A stretch of DNA of 64,000 nucleotides from Coleophoma eucalyptorum. Taxonomy: Eukaryota; Ascomycota; Leotiomycetes; Helotiales; Dermateaceae. Every line of letters begins with the position of its first letter. Position 1 is the stretch's first letter. The stretch covers positions 310,001-374,000 of the forward strand of contig JALRME010000003.1 of NCBI GenBank assembly GCA_026120035.1, in the 5' to 3' direction. Below the pieces are notes generated by a model. That model had not been told where the DNA came from. It was given only the letters and a program-made list of their open reading frames with translations, and ran no database searches. The position numbers were made by a program, and so were the translations under genes. Below, piece after piece: positions 23,906 through 35,398 of this stretch.

Positions 23906-26157
23906 ATGTCGAAGGAATTCGCCTCGATCTTGGGCGCCTGTGATCATTGTTCAAGAATAGTGAGTCCTGATGAAGGTTGGATTCGATCCGACTCGTCCCT
24001 TTCCAACCCCCGTCGGAAGGAGCGCTGATTCGATCTGAACCGCAGAAGCAGCGATGTGATGGTGGATCACCGTGCTCGCGTTGTAATCGTGGGTTTATCT
24101 TTGTCCTAAAAATGTCGCATTAGTGGGTAAGACTGAGTTGTTTATGCAGGTTTGGCCGTGGAGTGTCTAAGAAAGTCAAGGGAAGCGCACAATCCAACTG
24201 CTAAGGTAGGCATCAAATCTGCTATTCGGGTGCGAATTGTCTTCAGCCCGTGGTCCTTCTCAGACTTCCGAGGTCTGTTGCCGAGCTTTGGCTTGCCTTG
24301 CTTGTTGTCCTGTCCATGCCAGTCGCTTTTTTCTGTACTTTTGCCTGAAGAATCATCGAGCCCACAAGATCCAGGTAGGTCAAGCCTGAACTGACATTCA
24401 CCAGGAATCCGACTTTAATGCTGCCACTTCTGGTGAAGGCCAGCCTAAGAGGAGGGCCATAATTATCAAGAGATGCAGAACAGGCTGTGTATCGTGTAAA
24501 ACGAGGCATGTATCAACCTTCCAGGATCGACTCTTGCTAACATTGGTGGAATAGGAGAAAGAAATGCGATGAGGCAATGCCCAAATGTGGCGATTGCAGA
24601 AGATTAAATCTGGTCTGTATCAGGACCGGCGACTCTGCAAGGACTACTACGAAAACTCATTCTGCCTCAGCACCTTCTCCTACACCAAGTCCCTCGTCGG
24701 AAGAAGATGTTCTTTCGACATTCTTCGTCAATTCTAGCACGGGGTCACCTGCATTCTCCAAAGAGGTCACCCCAATTCTTGACGACTCCTGGCCGATTCC
24801 AACAAGCGTTTTGGAAGACTATGTCTGTACTTCTAATACTGACAATAGGGCCTCAGTTTCGAAACCCCACTCAGCTAAATATACAGCCTTGACTTTTGAA
24901 AGACCTCTCATGACTATGCCATTCAACGTTACAGCGCCCCAAGATCAACACCTCCTGAGACACTTCATTCGAGTCGTTTCCAGAACACTCTCGATTGTGC
25001 AGGATGATGATGCAAACCCATTTCTCAATCTTATCGTCCCTTTAGCTGGTACGTCAGAAGTGGTCATGGAATCATTGCTGGCTCTTAGTGCAAGTCACTT
25101 ACGCGGAGTCTATCCGGAAATCTTGCAACGGGGATTAGCACATCAAAGCAAAGGTACTCTAACCGTAGTATCGTTATGTCATTCCGTACTGACCATAATA
25201 TTAGCACTCAACATTTTGAATTCCATAATAAGCAAAAATATCCCCAGCTCAGCCGAGCAAACTTTGGCTACTGTGCTCCTTTTGTGTATGATCGAAATCT
25301 CTGATGGCAATAGTACAAAATGGTCATGGCATATCTCAGCCGCTCAGACAATAATCCGATCCAAATCAAGGTCGAAGAGTCCCTCCACGACCTGGAAATT
25401 TCTGTTGGCCATGTTTGGATACGTTGATTCAGTCATCACAATCAGCAATTGCCAAGCACCGCTTATTACACTCGAAGAATTAACTGGCGGTGGAGAATCG
25501 AATGTGTCACGCGATGTCAAACACGGAGATGTTCCCTATACTTCACACAATGAAGCACTTTTCGGGGTCGCACAACCATTGTTCGACATTATCGGCAAGA
25601 TTTCCGGACTTGCACATCGCAGAAAAGAGCGCGTGGATGAAATATCAGACATTTGGTTCCGCCAATCTGCCAGATCAATCGAGAAGAGCTTGCGCGAGTG
25701 GGAGCCACCGTCGCTTACTTGTCCTCCCCTCAAGTGGAATCGCGATGAAATTTCGAATGCCGCCTACGCTATAAAATGGGCGTCTATACTTCGCCTTCAT
25801 CAAGTCGTTGATGGATATTGTCTTTCAGATCCTTGCGTCCGGGAGAGTACTTCTAACATCTTGACGTACATCTCCCGTATCAGATTTGGAAGTAGTGTTG
25901 AGAGTATCCTGATATTCCCTCTGGTTATGGCAGCGGCTGGTGCTGCAGATGACGAGCAGAGAGTATGTGTCAAAGAGAGGTGGATGGTTATGGAGCGTAC
26001 AGTTGGCTTTGAGAATGTTGCCAGGGCTAGGGAAATGGTAGAAGCTGTCTGGAAATGTGTAGACAACGGAAGGGAGACTGGTGCTGATGAGAATGGCGAG
26101 GCCGTAAACTGGGCGAAGATTAGGTATTTCGATTTTCCAGGAGTTGTTCTGTTGTGA
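23906..26157 (+). CDS. Transcription factor with two tandem Zn2Cys6 clusters
   Basis: Six exons: 23906-23959, 24046-24088, 24150-24205, 24405-24505, 24555-25153, 25205-26157, giving 601 residues. Cluster 1 is spread over the first three exons: CDHC, then KQRCDGGSPCSRCN, then LAVEC. This is an exact C-x2-C-x6-C-x5-C-x2-C-x6-C pattern. Cluster 2 is encoded by exons 4-5: GCVSCKTR joined to RKKCDEAMPKCGDC and LVC, again with perfect spacing. The join uses a GC-AG intron (donor GC at 24506). The 51-base last intron preserves the frame. The C-terminal part (LLALSASHLRGVYPE and onward) is a fungal-specific regulatory region related to the protein at 53939-55741. An alternative start at 23891 would add five residues. 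By position it is a likely regulator of the adjacent metabolic genes. Confidence 0.85.
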
Positions 26158-26751
26158 TATCTCGGACCTTACTCGAGATATATCTTTGGCTCACTCATTA
26201 CCACTGTGTCTATCAGCATCCGTGGAATTGGAATACCTTGAATTCAGTTCGTCACAAAATCGCCTATAAGCGAGCGTAACAGGGGGGGTCTGTTTCTGTG
26301 GTGAAACTCGCCACCACCGAAGCAATAAGATGGGCCCTGAGTTTTTGAAAAAAAAAAAAACAATTCTTGAGATAAATTTCTGGTTTTAATGTACAGTAAA
26401 TATACCAATGTAATAATACGGATTCTCATGTCCGTTGTGATTGTAGTTTATACGTGACAGTAAATGCCGACCTTCCAGATTTGCCGAATACAGATATCGC
26501 CTACCAACTAATCCATCAATTTTAAAGTCCACGGCGCCAGGCTAGAAAATAATATTGTAGACAGAGTAGAAAGACAATCACACCTTTACTCTTGCGTAGG
26601 GCATTCTGTATGCGCGGAGTTCGATATTGCCACTCGTGCCCAACATCTTCCTTTTTAGAAAACTGAAGCAAAACAATCAGCAAATTCAGGTTCCAGTTCC
26701 CGAAGCCCTAGAATACTTTTAAGACAGCATTTTGTAAGGGTACATACCAAA
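26158..26751. other. Intergenic region
   Basis: This 594-base stretch between convergent genes has a 13-base A run near 26348. I see no gene. Confidence 0.5.
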
Positions 26752-27075
26752 TTATGACCTAGTCGCAAGCGATCTCTTTGTGGAAGTACAGCTTGTTCCG
26801 ACATCCTCTACATCGACAGCATTATCCATAATACACTTCACGGCAACCCAGACGTTGGGGGAGTCTTTGATGCAAGTCGGACAGTTGAAAATCGGGCAAA
26901 TTTGACAGGAATCTGACAGAATTTGAGGAGAGCGGCGAGGTATTGAACCAGGTAAATATGTGCGGTAACGTTCGTCTTCGGACTTTGTAATATCTGCAGT
27001 ATTCCATCGCGGAGGAATTGCGAAGGAGAATACCACCGTGCATAGGCAGAGCCATGTCGAGAGGATGAGTAGCAT
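26752..27075 (-). CDS. Small secreted cysteine-containing protein
   Basis: A single exon of 107 residues. Residues 1-20 are a strongly hydrophobic signal peptide (LLILSTWLCLCTVVFSFA). The mature part has six cysteines, four of them packed as C-x2-C-x4-C-x2-C (CQICPIFNCPTC) and two further on. Small size, secretion and even cysteine number fit the loose definition of a fungal effector candidate, but no family is recognised and there is no functional evidence. The gene is isolated, with long non-coding stretches on both sides. An intron near the 3' end (a GT just before the stop) cannot be excluded and would alter the tail. Confidence 0.55.
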   Translation of the reverse strand: MLLILSTWLCLCTVVFSFAIPPRWNTADITKSEDERYRTYLPGSIPRRSPQILSDSCQICPIFNCPTCIKDSPNVWVAVKCIMDNAVDVEDVGTSCTSTKRSLATRS

Positions 27076-28518
27076 GGTGGGGGGTTGCTTGTGGATTCTT
27101 CCTGGGAATCTCTTGGCTCTAGAGCATCTTTTTGAACCATTTGGGCCTTGAAGATTAGTGTGACATTAAATTGTCCGCTCAATCGCGAAATATGTCAGGT
27201 TCTAAAGTTCGGTTTCTAATTTTCGAACTCGCAATCATGCATATACCGAAGCAAGGAAAAGCGGTTGCCCTATGCAGGTACGGCAAGCCACCCTAAGGAT
27301 TTGGTTTATCTGAAACAAGAAGATTGCTGTTCATTTGTCGGGGGATTATATTTCGTGCAGCGATAAGCCATTTAGTAGCCAGATGGGGCGTCTCAGGAAT
27401 GTGCGCGACAGAGTTTAAGTTCAGGAGCAGTAATTGGACATCCATGCGTATCAACAAATGAGTCCTTACACGATAATTTCCCTCAAACCATGTTTACCAT
27501 CATAAGAGGCTGTACAAACAGGTCCAAAACAAGATTTAAGGCTTTATCATTCGATCATGCTTTGGGATGAGAATGCCGAAGCATTGGGTTTGGTGTTTGA
27601 AACATCTAGTAAACAGATAATCGGCCGAAAAACATACACCATGATAAAAACCACTGAGCCGAGAAGTGTAGACCAAGGCTGGCGTATATGCTTTTCGATA
27701 TCCTCACCGACGCCCTTAAGAATCCTTAAAAGCAATTGAAAGATAATATCCTTCACTCTCCATAATCTTACTCGCAAAGATCCATTTATATCGGCATACT
27801 CGTATCAAGACCTCAAGACCCCTTGGTGATCCATACTTCTAATCTTGTCTGTCGTATTTACCTTGATCCGGATACTATTTGTCCCTCGAGTGTCCTTCTG
27901 CGAAAAGATGTGTGGTCTGCAGGATATAGCTGAAACCGAGGCCCAGTAACAAAACGGGTAGCCTAAACAAACTGCAAATCTACAGGAGTTAGATGAATAA
28001 CCTCATGTATCTGTCAACAACATACTGTGTTATGTGGGTGAGTTTAACAGTAATTTCGTTTCCTGAACTGGTAAAATCCCCAGTATACCACTTGACAGAC
28101 TTCGTAAAAGAAATTAAGAAACACGATGGTATTATGATTTCTTGACGCAGCTTTGGATTTATGTGCCAGTCAAGTTTATACAAAGACTTTATGTTTGTTT
28201 AACTCATCCAGTTGCAACCTTATGAACTTATAATCCCACGGTATTTCATTGAATGTTCTTGATCAGCATGTATTGCCTAGCCCTCAGTAACAGTTTCTGT
28301 GCTATCTGTTTACCAGACTATAGTTCAATAAATCCCATTGCATCCTCATTTATACAACATACGACCTCAAGAAAATATATGAATTCAAATAGTAATTGGT
28401 AGTTCATCTATTTACGACCTTATATTACCGATAACTACTTGGAACCCTCGCATGTATCTTACCTTAGGTTCAAAAAATTGGCCATGTGACCGTGCGAGAG
28501 GCCCGTATGTAAACAGGT
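27076..28518. other. Intergenic region, no gene seen
   Basis: About 1.4 kb with only short open frames. Composition becomes AT-rich toward the inverted repeat that starts at 28519. Confidence 0.5.
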
Positions 28519-29113
28519 GTAAGGACACAGGGTTGATCATGGCAGGATAGAGGTGTTTGGGAGCACAATAACCTTATATTGACTGAATCCTACAGGTCTC
28601 GTACGAAGGACACAAAAAAGATAAGAAGAAACAGAAGAAAGAAACCAATTCCCCATGATATATCCCCTTTATATGCTTCCTGGGTCCGGAACCCCTCCTG
28701 CTCATACTCGCTTATGCATACTGTTCTTGCGGTCACATGACATATATCTGGATTATCCAACTGTCTATTCTGAGCAGGTCAGGTTCTTACAGTATTGATT
28801 ATGTATTGACTGTATAGAATGAAAGTGAGGACTGCCTGTTGTAAGAACCTGATCTATCGAGAGGTCATAATTAAACCACCCAGTACCTATGTCACGGACC
28901 CAAGACCGGCATAAGCGGGTATGACCAGAGTCGGAGGGGTTTCAGACCCGAGAAGCATATTAAGGGGATATATCATGGGGAATTGGTTTCTTTCTTCTGT
29001 TTCTTCTTATCTTTTTTGTGTCCTTCGTACGAGACCTATAGGATTCAGTCAATATAAGGTTATTGTGCTCCCAAACACCTCTATCCTGCCTTTGATCAAA
29101 CCTGTGTCCTTAC
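28519..29113. repeat. Long imperfect inverted repeat (foldback structure)
   Basis: The left arm at about 28519-28717 and the right arm at about 28909-29113 are imperfect reverse complements, starting and ending with gtaaggacacagg and its complement. They enclose a loop of about 190 bases that has its own shorter inverted pair (aggttcttaca and tgtaagaacct). No coding capacity is seen. It resembles a non-autonomous foldback transposon or two opposed remnants of one element. Confidence 0.75.
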
Positions 29114-29382
29114 AAATACTACCTCTGTTGATGCCATAAGATCGTTCCTTGCAATATTAAGTAGTTATTACATAGCAAAACTTGTATAAAACTTTACTAC
29201 TAATAGTAAGTAAATTCCTATCACTACGTTATTAGCTGAATTGTGTTTAACTGGTATTATGTTTGCTTAGTCAGAAGAAATGAATCTGAAGTACATCACT
29301 GTCTAAAGGGTGTTGCTTTTGAATATATTACTGAATTAGGATTTCTAATCAAAAAAACAAGCAATAAGTCGGCTTTCATCAA

Positions 29383-29469
29383 GCTCCGTTGGCGCAATGG
29401 TAGCGCGCAAGACTTCTAAGAGTTCATCTTGTGATCTTGAGGCTGTGGGTTCGAGTCCCACACGGAGTG
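29383..29469 (+). tRNA. tRNA-Arg (anticodon TCT) with intron
   Basis: The acceptor arm GCTCCGT pairs with ACGGAGT (one G-T pair). The D stem is GCGC/GCGC, the anticodon stem CAAGA/TCTTG and the T stem GTGGG/CCCAC around TTCGAGT. The anticodon TCT is at 29415-29417. A 15-base intron at about 29419-29433 lies after position 37, the usual place for nuclear tRNA introns. It decodes AGA. Confidence 0.92.
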
Positions 29470-30129
29470 CAATTGGCACAGCTTCGAATATCCTCATCTG
29501 TAGAGATGTTCATTTTTTGAAATTTCTTTTTTGCAGCTGAATACTGCTGGTTGATTATTTAACGCTGTTCATTTTTGCTCTACTAGTGGCTCACTTCCCG
29601 CCTTGACAAGGATTGGTTACGTGTGGGGCAAGAGAGCTTTAGAGCTACGCTTCTGTTTAAGCGAGCCGAGGTATCTCTTTTTGCTCTCCAGGTTGAAAAA
29701 CACAAAAAGCTAAATAGGTTTTGGTAAGATAAATCAGGTCTGTAGGGAGGGGCTCGGAACGGTCGAAGTGGCATGCTATTCTCAAATGCGCGAATGCAAG
29801 AGCAATCGCTGTGAAAAAAAAAGGCTCAAGTTATTGCACGGGTGAAGGTCCGAAAGACTCGCGAAGATCCAGATGACATAAGCCAACCCTGTCAGTTTCT
29901 GGGCCATCCGAAGTGGTTCGGTTCGCATCCTGCCCTGCGATACACCTAAGGTATCTTGGGGTATGCAGTGCTACTTCGTACTGTATTTTACGATCAAGAC
30001 GTTTGACGCCTGATACCTACGCGTCATTCATCCTTGGTGGCTGATGCTATTGTAAGACACTACACGACGTCCGAAGCTACGGGTTCAAATCTGCAACCAA
30101 CCATTCAACACTCTCTCTCCTTTCCTTCG
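29470..30129. other. Intergenic region upstream of AIM11
   Basis: This 660-base stretch holds the tRNA 3' flank and the promoter and 5' UTR of the AIM11-like gene. The AIM11 frame is open without an ATG back to about 30034. Confidence 0.5.
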
Positions 30130-30669
30130 ATGGCCTTTCTTCAGCCAACAATGGCCGATTCCTTACCTTCCCCAACTTCTGTGGCACCTGCTGGCACAAA
30201 GCCCGATTTCTTCTCAAGACGCTCCCGACGCCAATTGAGTCTCTTCCTAGCTGGGGCAGGCTTCGTCGGAATCACGTCGATCATCACGCGAAGGGCATTG
30301 GTACGGCGATATAAAGCAACAATTCCCAAGTTCTACCAGCCCAATAACCGACCTAATATGAAGTTCGATGGAGCCGTGGAAGCATTTGAAGCACTCAGTA
30401 TCGCAACTATCAATGTGGCAAGCATTGGCATGATGACTACTGGAGGGCTCTTGTGGGCTTTCGACATATCTAGCCTAGATGATATGAGGAAGAAGGTGCG
30501 AACCAACATGGGCATCGAAGGTCTCCGAGAGGATAAGGATGCAGAGGAAGAGATCGAGGAATGGATGGCAGGGATATTGGGTAGGAAAGACGAGAAACTG
30601 GAGCAGCGAGCAAAAGCTCGCGAGGCCAGGAATCTGGAGAAAGAGAAGGAGATGGATGGAAAATCATAG
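30130..30669 (+). CDS. AIM11: AIM11-like mitochondrial membrane protein
   Basis: A single exon of 179 residues from the ATG at 30130 (MAFLQPTM). A second Met seven residues on is an alternative start. The conserved family block FSRRSRRQLSLFLAGAGF is followed by TRRALVRRY. Next come the second conserved block (EAFEALSIATINVASIGMM) and GGLLWAFDISSLDDMR. Two hydrophobic segments correspond to the two predicted membrane spans of Altered Inheritance of Mitochondria protein 11. The C-terminus is a charged helix ending in EKEKEMDGKS. Its biochemical role is unknown; in yeast, loss affects mitochondrial genome inheritance. Confidence 0.9.
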   Translation: MAFLQPTMADSLPSPTSVAPAGTKPDFFSRRSRRQLSLFLAGAGFVGITSIITRRALVRRYKATIPKFYQPNNRPNMKFDGAVEAFEALSIATINVASIGMMTTGGLLWAFDISSLDDMRKKVRTNMGIEGLREDKDAEEEIEEWMAGILGRKDEKLEQRAKAREARNLEKEKEMDGKS

Positions 30670-32303
30670 GAACTCTGTGGACATCCGGCACAGCACGCAG
30701 TCTTAACATGCATGCCCTGCTTACGAAACAAACTCCACTCAATGAATACGGCGGCGAAGACCATCGGTCATACGAAGTCAGCCAAAACGACGACTTCAAA
30801 GGTCAAGGAAAGCCGGTTTCCTTTATCTGTATATGTTAGTGTCCATCCACAATCTGCCAAACAGGTATACCGCAAGAAATCCAACGAATTAGGATCACCG
30901 TGCGATAGAACAGGTTTCATGTGAGAAGCCTGGGATTGTACGGGACTTTCTTGTTCAAAATCCCAGATTCAATAAGAGGAATACTATTATTTGTTGAGGC
31001 TAGGCAGCTCATTTCAGGAATGTAACTTCAACTGCAATGCTGTTGTAAACCTAAAATTTTCCCTTACAATGAGGACAGAATTATATCTATCCCAGTCAGG
31101 ACCCTGATAAATTGACCGAAACCGAAGACAATGCAGATGACGTACGATCTAACCTCGCCTCAAAATCTAAAGTCTAGACGATAGTATGCGTTTAAAGGAT
31201 GTTTGAAGGTTGAAAAAGTTCTCGTTATAGTTCTGGATCATTTGATAACTGCTAAAGTCTGGCACATTCTGTACGAATACAGCTGAATGCCAGCCCAGGA
31301 AAATAGGCGTTCGAAATTCACCGGGGCGTGGAGAACGTACTGTATTTTATGGAGATCACCAAAGTCTCGGAATCTATCGATTGTGACCCCAAGGAGATCT
31401 TATGTGACTTTTAATCGTCAAAACTTACATGGCCCTGTCTCACCAGTCTTTTAGATTAAAGCATCTAATGCTGTAGGTGAATTTAAATATCTTTTTGAGG
31501 TCATCTAGATCTCTTAAGGATCTGGGCTCTACTTTTATGCTGATGCAATTCGTAGAGAGTTTAAAGCAAAAACATGTGCATATCTCTATGGGTAAAGAAG
31601 TTGCTCAGGCTCCTAAAGCTCCCAAGACTGCGAACCACCACAGAGAAATTGTCGAAACATTTTGACAATATATTCCCAGCTTCCCTGTCAGACTTTTCTC
31701 TCTCATCGCCTTATATGCAAGGCAAGAAAGGTGCCTTACAGGTATTTATAAGTAGACAGCAACAGATTTTTTTGGAAAGCTAAGTATTATCAAGTTCAAA
31801 GACATAGAATGACTAACCCATGGGACATGCACCTAACCCTGATGATAGGTGCGAAAGAGTGTATGTAATTTTATGATGACGAAAGCTGAGAAGGGACCTA
31901 TGTATTTCGTTAATCTGCCGGTTGACAAAGACCAATTTTGCCAAGCATCGCAACGTTAATGCCTTGCGCATAAGGCAGACACTGCATGATCGCTTTTAAC
32001 ATGCCATTGAACTTGGACCCCGTTACTCACATCATTCTTCCTCGCTTTTACGAAAGAAAAAAAAAGGCTAGCATAAGATAAATCTCATCTTGCATTGACG
32101 CTGCTAAAATAATCCGTTGTTTTGGGGGCGCCTCATAATTCTAAGACGAGGACCGTGATTTGGGAAAACACGATGGCTGGAAATCCCAACCTCCAACCAT
32201 TCTCCACCAGTGATGCACCTTATACAAGCCCGCAGCCTTGCAAGATGCATTTGCCAACAGTGGAATGCATAATCTACTTGACCAATTGAAAAGGGTATAC
32301 AGC
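30670..32303. other. Intergenic region, no gene seen
   Basis: About 1.6 kb between AIM11 and the DUF3433 gene. It is mostly AT-rich with short motif-free open frames. An A-rich run lies near 32055. Confidence 0.5.
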
Positions 32304-34805
32304 ATGGAGCCTGAAAGGTTGGAAATTCGAAATGTACATTGTAAGTGTTGTTCTGTACCATCAGGTGGATATTGCTTATATGCATGTTAAATAGGTAGAC
32401 GCCCAAAAGTGACTTACAACACCTTTGAGCATTCTGTTGCTGCTATCGGCCACCAGGGAAGCCGTTCTTCATCAAGGACCTCTCGTGATACCCGGCCCGA
32501 TAGTCCGACACGATGGGCGACACCTTCGTCTCAACTTTTGACGCCTCCAAGAACTCCTCAACACTGGACGCCAGAAACTGAACAATTTATCGGCGCCGAT
32601 GAAGTACCAGAAGAGTCTCCCCCGAAGCTGGATGGGCTTCCCGATGGACTACAGGCTGGAAGTACTATGGTGCACCCTTCCAATCGGCCAAAGATGCTAG
32701 AGGTTGATGTAGGATCTGGGCCTCCCACTCCTTCGAACGATGACACTCCCTACGTACGCTTTGCTATTGAGCAGCTGACACGCGATGAAGAATTCAACGC
32801 TCTTGCTCGCCCTGATACTGCATCAAGTATATATTCTTACCCAATGATACGGCCGGGCCACGGACTGGGCTACTGGAATTGCAATGCCAATGATCAAGCC
32901 AGGACTGAGCTATCTTCAAGAATAGATCGAGACTCATCGAAAGAGGAAGAATTGTTTAAATTCAATTCTACCCGCCCATTATCGGATCGTTCAAGCCCTA
33001 AAGTCGGAAATGTTAATATAGGGACTAGTTTCTGGAACGAATCGGAAGATATTTTTATTCCAATCGTACACCCGTCAACAACGGGACGAAATCTTAGCCC
33101 TACGTTCGTGCCAACGATTTTACGACCATTTTCTGTGGCAGCTCTCTCAATTCTATGCATTCTTATGATTTCTGGTATCATGTTTTGCGCTATATACTCG
33201 ACTCAGCACGAAGGTCTTACTGATTACACCGGCAGCATTTACGGAGATTGGTATTTTGTCTTTGGCTTCTTGCCACAACTTCTTGCAGCCATTATCTTCA
33301 TATTTGTCGAGTGTGTTATGATTACAGTTAGACGTATTTCTCCTTTTGCCATGATGGCCATGGACGAGGCAAACGACAGGACGAATGCTTTATTTCTCAC
33401 CTTATACCCAACCTGTCTCTTGTGGCCGGGATGGAACGGCAACATCATGATGAGTATATCGAATTTGCTCTGTTGGCTGGTTATCTTCACAATACCGCTT
33501 CAATGCAGTCTGTTCTCTGCCATACCGGTTTCCGGCAGCTGGAGGTGGGCTACCGTCCAAGGAGTGGCTTGGACGCTCGTGGCGATCTATTTTTGCGTTC
33601 TCATAGGCATAATTTCGACAAGCGTGTTGTTCAGCAGACGTGCTACAGGCTTAATCTGGGATCCAAGGTCACTGGCGGACATGGTTTTCTTATTGCCACA
33701 AAGTAATATCCTGAAGGATTTTCCAGGGACGGAAACTATGGAGAGCAAAAAGCAGATTCGGCAGAGGCTTACTTTGCGAAGCGATCGACTTGGCTATTGG
33801 AGGACGCCAAGAACGCAGACCACTTTTTATGGCATTGGGGAAGAGGGCGCACCAACACGACAGTATACAATATCGGAGGGGAAGCTTCATGAGAAATCAG
33901 ACGATAGTCAGAGCTACAGATCAGTCGATGTGGAAGGTGTGGCAGATCTATATAGCCCACGAACTCGGTTTCGTTACCTTCCATGGTTTCTACGCGACAC
34001 TTCTCTTATCCTTTGGGTGGTGGCAGCATTTGTTTTCTTGCTCGCTATGATCGTCGTGTCCTTCTTGCCATCAACAAGGTTGAGCAAAGGTTTCCCACCG
34101 CTTGTATCTGTCCTCCCATCTTCTTCAGGCTTTGCTCCGGCCAACTTTTTATACAGTTTTGTACCTTCATTGCTGGGGCTCCTCCTGTATCTCTTCTTCC
34201 AACCTCTCGATATGGCATTCCGGAAGCTTCAACCATGGAAAGAACTATCTCATACGGAGGGTGCCACCGCCGAGAATTCGCTGCTCCTTGATTACACAGC
34301 GGCTCTTCCAATTCTGTGCACGTTTTCTGCTTTTTGTGCTGGACATTATCGAGTGGCCATTCTCTCCCTGCTCTCATTCTGTTTTGTTCTTCTCCCAGTC
34401 CTAGCAGGTGGCTTATTCTTCCCGCTTACCACGCCAGCAGGAGAGGTGCGAATGATCCCAAATATGGGTTCATTCTACGTACTTCTTGTTCTGCTGATCT
34501 TTTACTTTCTGGGCCTTGTCCTAGCCATGCCCAAACGGCAGCAGATGTACCTCCCACATGCTGTGGACTGCCTGGCAGAAGTGATCAGTTTCGTCCATGG
34601 TAGCCACATACTCGACGATGCGCCGTTCAGGGCCCTCAGGACGAGAAATGATCTAGTCACTTATCTCATGGCTGGGCAGCGAGTCGGCAGCCAGGCACGG
34701 TATGCCTTTGGAGTGTATCAAGGCCGGCATGGCAAGGAATGCCTCGGGATTGACCGTCTAGGGAGAGAAGGTGCTCAGGAAGTCATGGTGCTGTGCGGTC
34801 GTTGA
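32304..34805 (+). CDS. DUF3433 multi-pass membrane protein
   Basis: Two exons: 32304-32340 and 32395-34805, giving 815 residues. The main frame has no ATG at its 5' end. A short first exon (MEPERLEIRNVH) with a GTAAGT donor joins it through a split Cys codon, which supplies the start. The first 230 residues are Ser/Pro-rich and cytosolic-looking (TPPRTPQHW). Two DUF3433-type modules follow, each with hydrophobic spans: the first begins near PFSVAALSILCILMISG and includes RRISPFAMM, the second begins near SLILWVVAAFVFLLAM. A polar C-terminal domain ends in MVLCGR. The family is fungus-specific and has no established function. I place it at a membrane only from the hydrophobicity. Confidence 0.87.
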
Positions 34806-35281
34806 TGCGACCAGAGATTTGCTTTGTGTTCTACCCACCGAAGGCTATGTATGGTCTTCCAGCGGCATGAGAAACGGAGGTTATGAATTAATGGGTTATG
34901 ACATTATGGTTGCATTAGGCACAACGGTACGGGTATGGAGTACTTGGTTTCAATTACATCAGAGGCATTATGGGATGGGTGGAAAGCTGTAGAATAGTGA
35001 ATAAGAAGAGTACGTACGCGGCATCAAACGGAGGACGATGAAACGGGCTGGAGTAATTTGCGGAGGTAAGGTTGGTGGTATGGGAGTCGTAATGTATATA
35101 GCAAGTGCAAGGGCAGGTGCAGACGCAGATGCAGAAACCAGGCCAAAGATTCGATTCAATTCAATATGACAAGGAAAACTGGGGTTCAAGCAAGACATGA
35201 TCCGATTGTTGATCAAGCGAGGGCAGGCAAAGGAGGTGGTTGGGCATGTAAGGATTACCGATCATCTGGAGCTTCTCGAAT

Positions 35282-35348
35282 GAAGGAAAGGAAAGGAAAG
35301 GAAAGGAAAGGAAAGGAAAGGAAAGGAAAGGAAGGAAGGAAGGAAGGA
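35282..35348. repeat. (GAAAG)n microsatellite
   Basis: About twelve uninterrupted GAAAG-type units, then GGAA units to about 35349. It makes a low-complexity open frame on the minus strand that is not a gene. Confidence 0.9.
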
Positions 35349-35351
35349 ATG

Positions 35352-35398
35352 GATTGAGTGACTGAATGAGTGACTGAATGAGTGACTGAATGAGTGAG
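35352..35398. repeat. 12-base minisatellite
   Basis: About three and a half tandem copies of a GAGTGACTGAAT unit. Confidence 0.85.

Noticed and set aside
28921..29139. Open frame of 72 codons with a hydrophobic segment
   Set aside because: It lies entirely inside the right arm of the inverted repeat and has no relatives I recognise.
30070..30100. GGGTTCAAATC resembling a tRNA T loop
   Set aside because: No matching acceptor or anticodon arms around it; it lies in the AIM11 upstream frame.
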